A stretch of DNA of 64,000 nt from Gonocerus acuteangulatus (lineage: Eukaryota; Arthropoda; Insecta; Hemiptera; Coreidae), in NCBI GenBank assembly GCA_946811695.1, contig OX328132.1, positions 53,696,359-53,760,358 on the forward strand, read 5' to 3'. Every line of letters starts with the position of its first letter. The first letter of the stretch is position 1. Shown here piece after piece: positions 53,935 to 64,000 of this stretch. Under the pieces are notes generated by a model. That model saw only the letters and a program-made list of their open reading frames with translations, was not told the origin of the DNA and did no database searches. A program made the translations under genes and the position numbers.

Positions 53935-54365
53935 CCGACCACCTAGTCGAAATTACAAAAACAACTTCACACACGGATTCCTAGGCTACCTGCGACCGAA
54001 CACAATGCATTTGGTCACGTGTAAAGTATTTCTTATACAAAAACAGACACCTAAAGCAGTTTGGTAAAATATTTTTCAACCATACTGACTTAGGGAGAAG
54101 GATACGAATATCGTGAAACTATGCTGTACTTGTAAATCATCTTGAAAAACTAAAACAAAATTACAAATTTATCAAGAAATAGTGTTCTGCACGGAAAAAC
54201 AGGGGTTGCATTTTTAAAAAACCAGGGTCCGAAAATAACTATTAATTTTTATTTCAAATGAGTTTTTATTATTTGGAAATAAAAATAAACATTTCATCGT
54301 AATCGATATATTTTATTATTTTTTTAGAAACAGTTTTCTAATAATTTTTATTTCAAAAGCTTAAA

Positions 54366-54367
<2 letters not shown>

Positions 54368-54421
<54 letters not shown>
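54368..54421. repeat. (TA)n microsatellite
   Basis: TA run of about 54 bp, directly 3' of a SINE A-tail. Confidence 0.95.
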
Positions 54422-54425
<4 letters not shown>

Positions 54426-54601
54426 TTCTTTTTTTTACGGCGCATCGACATAAATCTTGGCCATTAGCGCCGACATCCAGGGTGCAGCCAGGAATTTTCT
54501 CAGCGAGCCATGAGATGAAAAAATTTCTGGCGCAGGTGGGGATCGAACCCACCATCTCCCGCTTACGAATCTAGCGCGCTAGCCACTAGACCACGGGAGA
54601 C
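54422..54601 (-). mobile_element. Best-preserved tRNA-Glu-derived SINE, minus strand
   Basis: Minus strand: TCTCCCGTGGTCTAGTGGCT, AGCGCGCTAGATTCGTAAGC, GGGAGATGGTGGGTTCGATC, CCCACCTGCGCC, then the body GAAATTTTTTCATCTCATGG, CTCGCTGAGAAAATTCCTGG, CTGCACCCTGGATGTCGGCG, CTAATGGCCAAG, ..GATGCGCCGTAAAA. TGGTCTAGTGGCTAG equals the A-box region of eukaryotic tRNA-Glu, and GGTTCGATCCC is the B-box. ~180 bp; reference copy for the family here. Confidence 0.92.
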
Positions 54602-55387
54602 CCCGAACAGTGTTATTCCAATTTTTTTTACAAAAAGGCCTTTAAACATTATTTTAAACAAAAGCCATCGAAAATAGGGTCTACAATCCCACGGAATGCA
54701 AAACAATCTAAAAGCGAAAAACCCTTTTCCGTGACTAAGTTAATACAGCAGTCCTGTAAAATATATTCATTTATTTTTATTAGTACCAATAAAAATAAAA
54801 CGATGAGAGGGATTGTCCAAATCTGAATAATTATTTTTAATGAAATTAAACGGTGTTTTTTTCTACGGCCCATTATGAACAAAAGCGAAACTAGTAATCG
54901 TCTGGAGATCGTTTTCATTTGTACGTAAATATTTAATAGAAGGATTAAATAATTGTTTATCTATACTCAAGTTCTATCAAAGTTTATCAAGATTTGGGCG
55001 AACTTTGATTCACTGACATAAACAAATAACTTCAAATAAACAGGTTCCAAATCAAGTATTTCCTTATTTATTCTGAGGATATTAGACATTTATAGTAGCC
55101 CTCGTGATGAGTGATTAATTAACATTCAATTATTAAATTAATGAACTGTATATAATTATTTCTTAAAATACAATAAAAATGTATCCACGTTTTTATTCTC
55201 AAAATACCATTATTTTTTAAATGTTTAAATTAAACTAGATTTTTTTTCTCAAACAATTATTATTTAAATTTTAGCAACAATTTTTATTGAAAAAAGTTTT
55301 AAGTTATTGTTTTTTAATCATTTCTATTTCGGTTCTTGTAAAAAACAAATGAATACTCATTTGAGCATGACCAAAATTCGCCCAAAG
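54602..55387. other. Intronic, nothing recognised
   Basis: AT-rich. Confidence 0.35.
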
Positions 55388-55876
55388 CAGTGGCACTCAA
55401 CATTTTTTTCATAGAGGCTACAAACAAGTGTTAGCCATGGTGTCACGGGCCGCAAAAAAAAAAAAAATAATAAAAATATATATTCAATGATTTCTTCCGT
55501 TTTCAATATTTTTACAAATTGAATTAAACAACTATTGACGGATTCATTGCGTATATATAAACCTTTTTTTTGTAATTTCCTGATCTTTGAAACAAGTTGT
55601 CAATGGTCACAAGTAGTCGTTAAATTCAAATCATTTCAGTGTGTATAAAAAAAACACATTAAAAATTAATATGAAATGGTTATTAATTATGTAGTCGTTA
55701 TAATTATAGTTATATTAAGAAAAATTACCGTATCAACAATAGCACGGCACACTGCCATACGATAGTGTTATTTCTAATGGGCGCGAAATTTAAAATGGTT
55801 TAAAATAAAGCAACACCAGATGGGCCAACCGCAAACGCCCGCGGGCCACATGCGGTAGTTTACCTGTCTAATACTG
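55388..55876. mobile_element. hAT-like non-autonomous element, ~489 bp
   Basis: The left end CAGTGGCACTCAACATTTTT followed by TCACGGGCCGC, and the right end CGCGGGCCACATGCGGTAGT..TCTAATACTG, have the look of hAT termini (CAGTG.. with GGGCCGC/GCGGGCC subterminal words). The right half is found inverted at 39381-39460. No matching 8-bp duplication at the presumed edges. Confidence 0.5.
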
Positions 55877-55998
55877 TATTAACGCCTAAATTTTGTTTTA
55901 TTTATTTTTATTATTTAGTAAAAGTAATCCACAAAATACGACTAATAAGTCGAGAATCGGTCAGCGTAGTCATAAAACTACATTTTATCATAGAAATA

Positions 55999-56050
55999 CG
56001 TTTTTATTAATGCCAACGTTTCGGCTTGAATTTAATACATTCATCAGGGG
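55999..56050 (-). repeat. Retroelement tail, GAAACGTTGGC type
   Basis: Minus strand: ACCCCTGATGAATGTATTAA, ATTCAAGCCGAAACGTTGGC, ATTAATAAAAACG. It lies about 180 bp before the LIM2 exon. Confidence 0.65.
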
Positions 56051-56232
56051 TATGAGGGGAGGAACAATTGATTCCGTTGGTAGGGATAATAAAGTATCTG
56101 CGATCTGTTTATTTACTGTACTTTTGACGTTATTTTTGGGCATAAATATAGCACTTAATATTAATAATAACACTTTTCTAGCTAATGGATTGTTTTTGTA
56201 TGAGGTTTTGTAAAATATACTTCCATTTTCAG

Positions 56233-56438
56233 GCGATACGGGACCAAGTGCGGTGGCTGCCTTCAGGGAATATCACCTTCAGATTTGGTGAGAAAAGCGA
56301 GAGACAAGGTGTTCCATTTAAATTGCTTTACCTGCATGATTTGCAGAAAGCAACTCTCCACCGGCGAAGAACTCTACGTCTTGGATGACAACAAATTCAT
56401 CTGCAAGGAGGACTACATTACCGGCAAAGGATCGCAAG
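56233..56438 (+). CDS. Lim1: Lim1 (Lhx1/5-class) exon encoding LIM domain 2
   Basis: The exon follows acceptor TTCCATTTTCAG and ends at donor CAAG|GTATGA (phase 1). Its first base completes the arginine codon split at 22915. In the joined numbering from Met 22743 the ligands are C64, C67, H86, C89, C92, C95, C115 and D118 (C-x2-C-x18-H-x2-C-x2-C-x2-C-x19-C-x2-D). [20 protein letters not shown] and [31 protein letters not shown] are the hallmark Lhx1/Lhx5/Lim1 sequence. The exon ends in ITGKGSQ, entering the linker toward the homeodomain, which is not in this window. Certain to subgroup. Confidence 0.96.
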
Positions 56439-57148
56439 GTATGAAGTGACTTTTTTATCATATGTTATTTTATGGTAGATTCTCGGTTAGTTTTGTCAAT
56501 CATATTCCCGCCAGATCCTCAAAATGTACACACTACATTAGACTGATTTGTTTAAAACAGATAAAAAAATGTTTTATGATGATATTCCAAATGTTGTCAA
56601 TTAGATACCCATATAATTAGAAAAAAAAACACCCAAGAAGTAGTAATTCGCCTCATGTATTGAACTTCAAGCCAATACCCCTTCCATATCTACAACCTTA
56701 GGTCTTAGCACTATTTATTTATTCTCGTTAAGAAAGAAGAAATTTACAATGAATTTAAAGAGTTCACGAGAGCTGTTTTAGTTGAACACAAGAAGGCAAA
56801 TTATATAGACGTGAATAAAGTAGCATTTATTTTGGGTCTTTTTTACTCCGTTAACGCAAATGTAAATTAACTTAAGTTGCATTATTAACATGTGATTCTA
56901 TTGTCACCTAGTGATTACATATTCTTATTATTACTGTTTTATTGATGTTATGGCATCTCCGACGAGGGTCAGAACCACATTTTCTGACCTTGTGGACTAT
57001 CCCTGTTTCTTGTTGCAATTAAAGCACGTTTTTCTAGCTCTGGAATGTTGCCGATAATTCCAAAAGATTCATTAATTTTTTTAAAATCTAAACACGCTAG
57101 CTTATACACAATAAATAACCTAATACGTTAACTGTTAAAAATATTATA

Positions 57149-57395
57149 ATTGAAGGGGTCGAAGAAAAATAGTGCCAAACAACTTAACCTTAATTGCTAT
57201 CTTTTGGATATTATGTGGGACTATATGTCTATTTTGCAAATGCTACTAAAATATGACTACATGACTGTATGCTACTTAATCTTGTTGTCCCTAACCATTT
57301 CAAATGATAGTCCTACATAATATCCAACATATAGCAGCTACAGTTGAGTTTTGTTAAGAATGTTGCTTGGCACTATTTTCCCAGACCCCTTCAAT
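57149..57395. mobile_element. 247-bp MITE with TA duplication
   Basis: ATTGAAGGGGTC..AAAATAGTGCCAA.CAAC at the left is inverted at the right end, with homology continuing inward (TTGGATATTATGT.GGACTAT). It is flanked by TA at 57147-57148 and 57396-57397, which suits Tc1/mariner-type MITEs. Confidence 0.75.
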
Positions 57396-57397
57396 TA

Positions 57398-58052
57398 AGA
57401 AAATATGTTTTTATTGAAAAATGAATTTGCCCTTTATTGAAAAATGAAAAAGACCGTTTATTTTTTTTGTCAACACACGCAAATAAAGTAATTTATGTCA
57501 GGCAATTATTGGCACACCATTGGCTTTGGGAGTAGTCTAGTGGGTTATTACTGGGATTGATGCCAAAATAGCTCATTCCAAATTTAAATAACAAAAAATT
57601 TGAGACAACCGTTCGTATAGGACTGCAACAAGATAGAGCGAGCGACAATGTAAGATACAAAAAATCTATTGAGTTGTCCATTTTAAACAATAAGTATAAA
57701 ACAGATAATAAAACTTGCGAATAATTCAATAAAAATTAAACACATATTTGACCACGAACGTGAAGATATTAGAAAAGGGAAAAATCTAACCAAGCGTAAA
57801 ATAAATTAAATATTCACTTTATAAAAAATAAGGAATATAGATTTTTCTCTATTTTTACATAGGTAATGATAGGCCGTAAATATAGAAAAGATCGTCCAAT
57901 GAGAAACTAGTAGAACAAATAATGATTTTATTTTATTGATAGACCTTTTGCCAACTTCGTTATTTGTAACAATGGAAATGTAATCAACTCCATAGTTGAT
58001 TGATAAAACAAAATCCATATCGATCGGCTTTGGAGTAAATCGGTAACTTCTC

Positions 58053-58053
<1 letters not shown>
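57398..58053. other. Intronic, nothing recognised
   Basis: AT-rich; two minus ORFs without motifs. Confidence 0.35.
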
Positions 58054-58095
<42 letters not shown>

Positions 58096-58112
58096 CTTTT
58101 CTTTTTTTTTTT
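58054..58112. repeat. Poly(T) tract
   Basis: About 58 bp of T with a few C interruptions. Confidence 0.95.
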
Positions 58113-58439
58113 TACATTGAAGTGCATTGGCGGGTGCATATTAACAATTTTTTCGATGCCTCACCATTTTTTAGCAGCTCATCCTAAATCACGTCGATTG
58201 AATGGAGGCAGCTTAGCTGTCTCTAAATAAAACACAAATCGAATGAATAGTTAAGCATTTAGTGGTTTAGAATGCAAATGGTGAAAGGCAGATTGGACTA
58301 ACTTTTCAAGACAAAGATTTTTGCTTTTGGGAATACCTTTAATCTCAATAAGATATAGATAGTTAGCCGTCGAGGTGATGAGCAGCCAAAGAATAGTTGG
58401 AATTCGGCTAAGAAACAACAATCTATAAAAAATCGATAT

Positions 58440-58490
58440 GTATTTAGAACTTTTCGGCGTTCCCTTTGGCAGCTTTCTTCAGCTAATGAA
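58440..58490 (-). repeat. Diverged CTGAAGAA...GAAA-type tail
   Basis: Minus strand: AGCTGAAGAAAGCTGCCAAA, GGGAACGCCGAAAAGTTCTA. Same layout as the other tails but without GTTGGC. Confidence 0.45.
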
Positions 58491-58627
58491 CAAACAAAAA
58501 TACTGAAAACATAATTAAAAACCGTATGTTTGTTCATCACGTAAACATCGCTTATAAAAACATTTTTGCCTGTCTAATAAATAACAAAACATAACAAAAA
58601 TGCTTGGGGATAATAGTTCTTCATAGA

Positions 58628-58677
58628 CTTACTTAAGAATATTGACTAATTATAATTAGTCAATGTTCTTAAGTAAG
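58628..58677. repeat. 50-bp palindrome
   Basis: CTTACTTAAGAATATTGACT followed by AATTATAATT and the reverse complement, one mismatch, no loop. Confidence 0.9.
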
Positions 58678-59954
58678 ATATTACATAAGTACAGATGGAC
58701 AGACAAATAATGATATTTTTAATCTTTAATTTGGCTCAAAGCTCGTACCGTGTAGCTTGAAATCTAGCGGTATTCCTGCTGTCACGGAGAAGGAATCACT
58801 TCCCAGAATATTGCCTTAACTAACAGTATCAGTTAAGCATTCGTCAAGTAAAAATAAGAAGTAAAGGAAAATTAAAAGTGAAGATTTCGAAAGTATGAAC
58901 CCCGAAAAGAATTTTGAATAGTCTCATAATACGTCTTACTGCGCATATCCAATTTGTACTTTGTTAAATGTCAGGATATCGACGTAAAATAAGCGAAGAA
59001 ACTTTTCTGCATAGGAAAAAAAAAATCCTTTTTGATACAACGTTCTAAGCGGAAGAAATCCGCGCCTAAAATTTCCGACGTATTGGTCTCCTTGCTTTAA
59101 ATGCGTTCCATATTTTTTTTCGCCGCATTTGCTTCTAGGCAATGAGGCCTTGTTCCTTAAAGTTTTTTAACTTTTTCAACAGTAAAATCATCTGTATTGA
59201 GAAAATGGTAAATTCATCTGTATTGAGAACATTTTTTTTATTCTTTGAAAGTAATATTTTAAAGAGGCTCCATTCAAATTTCCCCAAGAATTAGGATTCT
59301 TTGTAATCTCGCTACAATTTAAATCGTAACATCTTGTACGGTGTAAGCATTGAAATGAGAAATAAACAAAAAAAAAAAAAAAAAAATGTTTCATATTAAT
59401 AATGTCTGTGTTAGTTTCATTAGAGAATGTTCGCGTAATGATGCCTTTAAATCGTCAACGGAAGGCATGTGTAAAACAAAACAATACTTACGCTTGTACA
59501 TTACTAATAGCTTTTTGTTTTATTTTAATTTTCTATTTTATTTTTTCTCATTGTAGCTGAAAGAGTTTTTGTCTGTTCCGAAGCAGCCTCTACAAATTAC
59601 TTTGGTAATGGGAGGGGAAGGAGAAAAAAAAAATGAAGGTACTTAAAAAGAAAAAGTAAGCTGTAAGTGTTGGAGGGACTACCCCCCCCCCCCTACCCCT
59701 TTTCATGTCATCCAGAATCTACACAGGAGTTGCGTTCACTTAGTTATGTACGTTCAGAAATAAGCTAACGTTTAGGATTCAGCTGAAAGGGCTCAAAATA
59801 TATAATTTTGGCTATATTGTGTCTTTTTGGGCGCTTGAAGTTTAAATTATCTTGGGTAATGTTATGAACCATAATAAATATATTTTTCTTCCCTCAAAAT
59901 AATTTTTTTGTGCCTTACAAAGCTACATCTATTGAGCTATAGCTGTACGTAATA
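58678..59954. other. Intronic, unassigned
   Basis: TTTTCGCCGCATTTGCTTCT and AGGCAATGAGGCC at ~59119-59151 may be a SINE tail on the minus strand. A C-tract lies at 59682-59693. Otherwise nothing. Confidence 0.35.
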
Positions 59955-60185
59955 AAAATGGTATGAAATAAATTCGTTTAGAGCCAGCTGCTCAAATTTA
60001 GGAACATAAATATGCTTTAGGTCCACCCGACAAACCTATGTAATGTACTGTATAACAGTCTTCTTTTTCGTAAATAGTCACCGCGCATGCGCGAACGCCC
60101 GCGGACACTTTTATGTAACGCTTTTTTTTGTAACGTTTTTTTTTCAGTTTAGTCACCGTTAAAGCATATTTATGCTAAAAGTAGA
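59955..60185 (+). repeat. Interspersed repeat shared with 24733-24945
   Basis: Same block order as the 24.7-kb copy, with a CACCGCGCATGCGCGAACG insertion-like segment. Confidence 0.8.
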
Positions 60186-61371
60186 ATTTCGTCATTACGC
60201 GGTTAAATAAAACCTGAATTCTGGGAGCTTAAAAGTTTGAAATCCCAGAGGAATTTTGCAATCAAATTTGTTATAGACTAATTTCCGCATCCGTTAATAT
60301 TATGAGCCGTACTAAGGCAGTTCTGAAGGAACCACAGTGACAAATTACAGTGATTCTGTCACATCCTCAGTTCCGAGCTCTTTTGTATATAGTTGAGATG
60401 CAACAGAGGAAAGAGGCATCTAGTGATGTGAAACATGTGGAACACCAAATAAAATAAATTGATAATAAGTTTAAGTTTTTTTAAATATAAGAACTCTATT
60501 CGTACGTCCGGATACACGTTCCGGGGCCTATGAGTAATGAAGCGTCGAATTATCCTGTCGACGTTATTTGTGCGAATTCGTGGCTATGTGGAGGGGGAAA
60601 CATGCTAAAAATGTAACTTAACGTCATACATTCTTTACTTTATGCATGGATAACACCAAGCCTATTTGCAACAAAGAATGCTCCTGGAAGGGAGGGAGTG
60701 GTAAACCCGAGCGGGATCCTAGGTGCACAGGTAGCAGAAGATATCTCTCAGATGAAATATTGTTTTGTGTATTTCTTTCCCTTTATGAATAATGGTGCAT
60801 TACACGCTACTGTCGGAGTGCAGTAAAAGCAGGAGGTGGGAAAAGGTTTTTTTGTTTGTTTAATGACTTATAATGTGTATTACTGTGTAACTAATGTCCG
60901 TAAAACAGCTGCCGGTCCCACTCCTTCAGGTGGTTGGGGATATTAAAAGCCTCCGTAAGAAACAAAAAAAAAATAAATAAAGAAATGAATAAATAAAAAT
61001 AAAAAAACGGATTGTATCTACTTCTGTATATGAATTTGAAGGATCCTTTACTCCGTCAAATATTTTCCTGTTAAACGCATTGCATTCTTTTAGCACATTT
61101 CATGCCTGGACGAAGACAAATCCAATTATGACGTCAACCCAATGATGTAATCCGGAACCTGACGAAAATCGCTGGCATTCATTATTTTTATCATGAATCT
61201 ATTACGTTTTAATTGATTTTAAGTATATTTTTTACTATTTATTTTTAATAAAAGGCTTTCGTATATTTTCATGAACGTCCTTAATACAGACTTTTATAAA
61301 AATCGTATAGATGTTTTCTTAGCCGAATCCCAACTATTCCCTGATTTCTTATTTTTTTTATTATTTTATTC

Positions 61372-61373
<2 letters not shown>
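60186..61373. other. Intronic, unassigned
   Basis: ATGACGTCA (CRE-like) occurs near 61128. No gene or repeat recognised. Confidence 0.3.

Positions 61374-61426
<53 letters not shown>
61374..61426. repeat. (TA)n microsatellite next to ACAGGGTGT
   Basis: TA run of ~53 bp ending at TATACAGGGTGTAACGG. Confidence 0.95.
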
Positions 61427-61430
<4 letters not shown>

Positions 61431-63099
61431 GGTGTAACGGATAAAATTATCAACCTTTCAAGAGGTGGTTGTAGACCTGAAGTGAAACAAAAAAGTTCAT
61501 AAAATGTATGGTTCAATTCCCAACAAAAACAGAGTAAATACAAATTTCGTATTTTTTTATGTCGATCATGATTATTTACGAATAAGTAGTGATGAATGAA
61601 AAACCGTTTATGGTAAATAAAATCCAATCAAACCATCGTAAAGGAAATGAAATTTTCTTTAGGAAACCAAGGTTTGTAATGATAGTATTTTAATTTTAAA
61701 GGGGTTCCAGGGCGATTCCATAAACCAAATTCAGGTTACACATAAAAATATTTGTTTTTCGAGAATTTTTTACTTAGTCCCCTGAAGGTTTCAAACTCCT
61801 CTACTTTCAGGAAATCTTTTTCGTTTAATAACCTTTTTAATATTTCATATTAATAATTTCATATTAATAATTAATATTAATAATTTCATAATAAGGAAGT
61901 TGACGGCTGCTTGGTCATTAGGGGTGAATTGCCTCTTGATAAATGAAAAAATGCGAAGGAAAATTATTTTTCTTCCAAAACAATTTTTTTTTTAAATATT
62001 TCACAACAGCAAGGCATAGTTCTTCTTCTTCTTCTCATCGTTCTGATGAAAGCTTAAATTTCAAGCCGAAAATTCTGAGAAAATAAAACTTATCTTCTTA
62101 CAGCAAATTTAGTTTTATTAAGATACCACACGGTCGAACTCCAACAATATCTACCTTCTCTTTTTTGTTTGTTTCCAAGCCATCTGTCCCTGAATTCACC
62201 CAGAACCGGATACTTGATCAAGAAACAGAACATTGTTTCGTGGTCATACCTGAATTTATATAATTCCGAGTGTAGATCATGGCGTAATTAGCGATTGAGC
62301 TATTATTCAATAAATAAAATGCCGTTTTCCTAGTGGATCACTCTTTACATGTAAAGGGGCCATATGAGTAGCGACATTCTGTGAGAGCCTAGAGCAGGTG
62401 GTATGGGCCTACCTAGGCCATACCCGGTGTGTAAGTAAGCTATTTACTCAGGGACGGTACGAAAGAAGGCAGCCATCCCGGCGGATGTGGATATTTAGGG
62501 GGGGGGGGGCGGATAGTGCATATTATCCGAAAACCCTTGGCAATTACCTCACGGCGGACCAGTCTTACACCTAATTTCCTGTACGCTATTAGGATTGATG
62601 AGATCGGCCTGGTGGCCAGCAGGGGCAGGGGATCACACGCCCCGAACGTCAGGCGCCGAGCCTACCCCCACGCATAATGGAATCAATCTCAAATAGGTAG
62701 ACAGAAAGAATAATTCATGTAGTCATAGCAATAAAAAGCTGAATTTATATGAAATAAATACTTAAATTAAATAAAAAAAACATTTATGAAAATACTTATT
62801 AGCACGCGGAAGGTAAAAAAAAATCCGACTCGCAGGAACTGTGTCATCTAAGCGCGTATCCATAACGCTCTTGTCCCTAGTGTCATGTGGAAAGCCTGGA
62901 ATGTATATAGTTAATAATGTGTAAACAATTAAATCACCTACTCCAATGTAATCTTGAAGAATTGTTAAATTTTAGGCCTAGTAGAAGAACGACCTATTGT
63001 TTCTCATTTTAAGTATCAGATTTTACTGAAAAATTAATATATTTGCTAAATTCAAGTAAAAAAAAACAACAACAAGTAATAAAAACTCGAGGATTTGGA
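61427..63099. other. Intronic, mostly unassigned
   Basis: A diverged CTGATGAAAGC...GCCGAAAATTCTG tail with TAAAACTTATC follows at 62047-62110. 62380-62690 is GC-rich with a G-tract at 62500-62512. Confidence 0.35.
62823..62870 (+). repeat. Solo end of the GCGCGGTT family
   Basis: ATCCGACTCGCAGGAACTGT, GTCATCTAAGCGCGTATCC. Confidence 0.75.
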
Positions 63100-63145
63100 G
63101 GTTGTAGCCTTTTTGAAACACGAAAAGTAGTTTTGCCCCACTGTG
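63100..63145 (-). repeat. Solo Transib-like end
   Basis: Minus strand: CACAGTGGGGCAAAACTACT, TTTCGTGTTTCAAAAAGGC, closely matching the left end of 38720-39380. Immediately outside is CGGCG (63146-63150). The partner end was not found. Confidence 0.7.
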
Positions 63146-63150
63146 CGGCG

Positions 63151-63255
63151 GCAGAAAGTTTTCATCCCACGGCTCGTTGGGAAAATTCCTCGCTGCACCC
63201 TGGATGTCGGCACTAATGGCCTAGATGTCAAGACGCCGTAAAAAACAAAATAACT
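63151..63255 (+). mobile_element. SINE family 1, plus strand, 5'-truncated
   Basis: GCAGAAAGTTTTCATCCCAC, GGCTCGTTGGGAAAATTCCT, CGCTGCACCCTGGATGTCGG, CACTAATGGCCTAGATGTC and GACGCCGTAAAAAAC. It begins exactly at the Transib-like end. Confidence 0.85.
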
Positions 63256-64000
63256 AAAAAAGTTCGTCCAACACAAAAATAATTACAAGGAAATTCTAAT
63301 GATTAGGTGTATTGTATTGCTTTAAATTTATTATTTTAATGCCTCTATAAAGTAATTGAATTTGATTTTTAGGTGGAGCAAAAAGTTTAGGAAATGTTTA
63401 TTAAGTTTTACGGAAGCGTAGACCACGTTGATCATAAACTTTTCTGAAAACTTCAAAAACAAAAGTGTGTTTTGCTGCATTCCTATTAACATTTTAGGCA
63501 TTTAAAGGTACTTTTTGGAAAGAAAATTTAATCCTCTACAACGTTTATAGTAACTACTTTTTTTTTATTACAGACATACTTTCTACGTTATTGGTAGAAA
63601 AGGGACAAAAAACAAGGGTTTTAACGGTTTTTGGCAATTTGTTACTCATTGGTGCGCTTTAGCGAAAAAATGACCGATATAAAATCGACCTAAAATTCAA
63701 TTCTCTACAATAATCCGTCATAAAAATAACCACTTTCCATTGAAGATTCCAGAGTTAAGGTCGCTGGAGAAGAACTGGAGAACGTTGAAGGGTCGTGCAT
63801 TAGATCCAAAGAAAGTTCATTCGACCACGTTAAGACCCACCAGGTTTCGTTTTTAAATTTCAAAAATTGTGGAAAAAAGGGGGGTGTCAATAGAGTTTTG
63901 AACACCCTGTATATGTTATCTACGAGTACTGGATCGTATACATTTCTAGTTGGGACATTTCTGATTTTCGCCATGTGGTTGACGTAATAAGCGGGTTTCC
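63256..64000. other. Intronic, unassigned; inverted ACACCCTGTATA near 63902
   Basis: GAACACCCTGTATATG at ~63900-63915 is the inverse of TATACAGGGTGT at ~61424. No gene recognised. Confidence 0.35.

Larger units (their letters stand above)
22916..56232 (+). other. Lim1: 33.3-kb intron between LIM1 and LIM2 exons
   Basis: Donor GTAAAG at 22916; acceptor CCATTTTCAG ending at 56232. The splice restores an arginine codon (AG|G), giving [10 protein letters not shown] as in the family. The intron is filled with SINEs, DNA transposons, a Helitron-like element and RT relics described separately. No exon or nested gene was recognised in it. Confidence 0.9.
56439..64000 (+). other. Lim1: Start of the next Lim1 intron (continues off the window)
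   Basis: Begins with donor GTATGA. No homeodomain (WFQNRRAK-type) sequence was found on the + strand up to 64000. Filled with the repeats listed separately. Confidence 0.8.

Noticed and set aside
54361..54555. ORFs full of YIYIYI (for example 9851-10036, 10905-11117, 16275-16573, 34569-34754, 50518-50819, 54361-54555, 61373-61627)
   Set aside because: Translations of (TA)n microsatellites.
54540..54601. Possible functional tRNA-Glu gene
   Set aside because: Has tRNA-Glu-like boxes but no cloverleaf with paired acceptor stem, and continues into a repeated SINE body and A-tail.
55893..56213. 106-codon + ORF just upstream of the LIM2 exon
   Set aside because: Reads antisense through a retroelement tail and AT-rich intron; ends before the splice acceptor and has no recognised domain.
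56439..64000. Search for the homeodomain exon
   Set aside because: No WFQNRR-type sequence found on the + strand; the exon must lie outside the window.

Overview
This window is eukaryotic. It is AT-rich, intron- and repeat-dominated, with almost no coding sequence. The only host gene I can support is a LIM-homeodomain gene on the + strand. Two exons encode the first and second LIM domains of a Lim1 (Lhx1/Lhx5-class) transcription factor, at 22705-22915 and 56233-56438, separated by a 33.3-kb intron. The splice phases match and the zinc-ligand spacing is canonical. The linker between the two LIM domains also joins exactly as in the family. Residue choices such as RRYGTKC and [15 protein letters not shown] look arthropod-like, probably insect. 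The homeodomain and C-terminal exons lie beyond the right edge, and any 5' exon lies to the left of 22705.

Everything else is intergenic or intronic DNA filled with transposable-element debris. I see: (1) tRNA-Glu-derived SINEs with a conserved body, with full, partial and 3'-only copies on both strands, plus at least two more tRNA-like SINE families; (2) Helitron-like elements (5'-TC..., ...CTAG-3', A|T insertion) carrying arrays of ~120-bp tandem repeats; (3) several non-autonomous DNA transposons whose ends can be read directly: a 661-bp Transib-like element with CACAGTG ends, a 341-bp element with an 8-bp duplication, a TTAA-flanked ~0.8-1.0 kb family, a TA-flanked 247-bp MITE, a 528-bp long-inverted-repeat element, and a hAT-like element; (4) five decayed non-LTR retrotransposon C-termini; (5) a family of 1.0-1.5 kb elements with a GCGCGGTT hairpin end and a TCCGACTCGCAGGAAC end; (6) recurring CTGATGAA...GAAACGTTGGC tails.

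Layout: 1-22704 is 5' flank (or an upstream intron), with RT debris at 2.8 and 20.9 kb, a near-perfect 0.77-kb palindrome at 3.8-4.6 kb, Helitron-like sequence at 5-6.2 and 10.6-11.1 kb, an inverted pair of one element at 9.1-10.0 and 13.1-13.7 kb, and a cluster of the GCGCGGTT family at 16.2-20.3 kb. 22705-56438 is the two LIM exons and the long intron, which contains most of the nested insertions. 56439-64000 is the beginning of the next intron, again repeat-rich. TA microsatellites of 35-65 bp occur every few kilobases and create most of the spurious short ORFs.

I did not find a new multi-gene system. The most informative signals are nested or empty-site insertions that define transposon termini, the RSS-like Transib ends, and the large palindrome.
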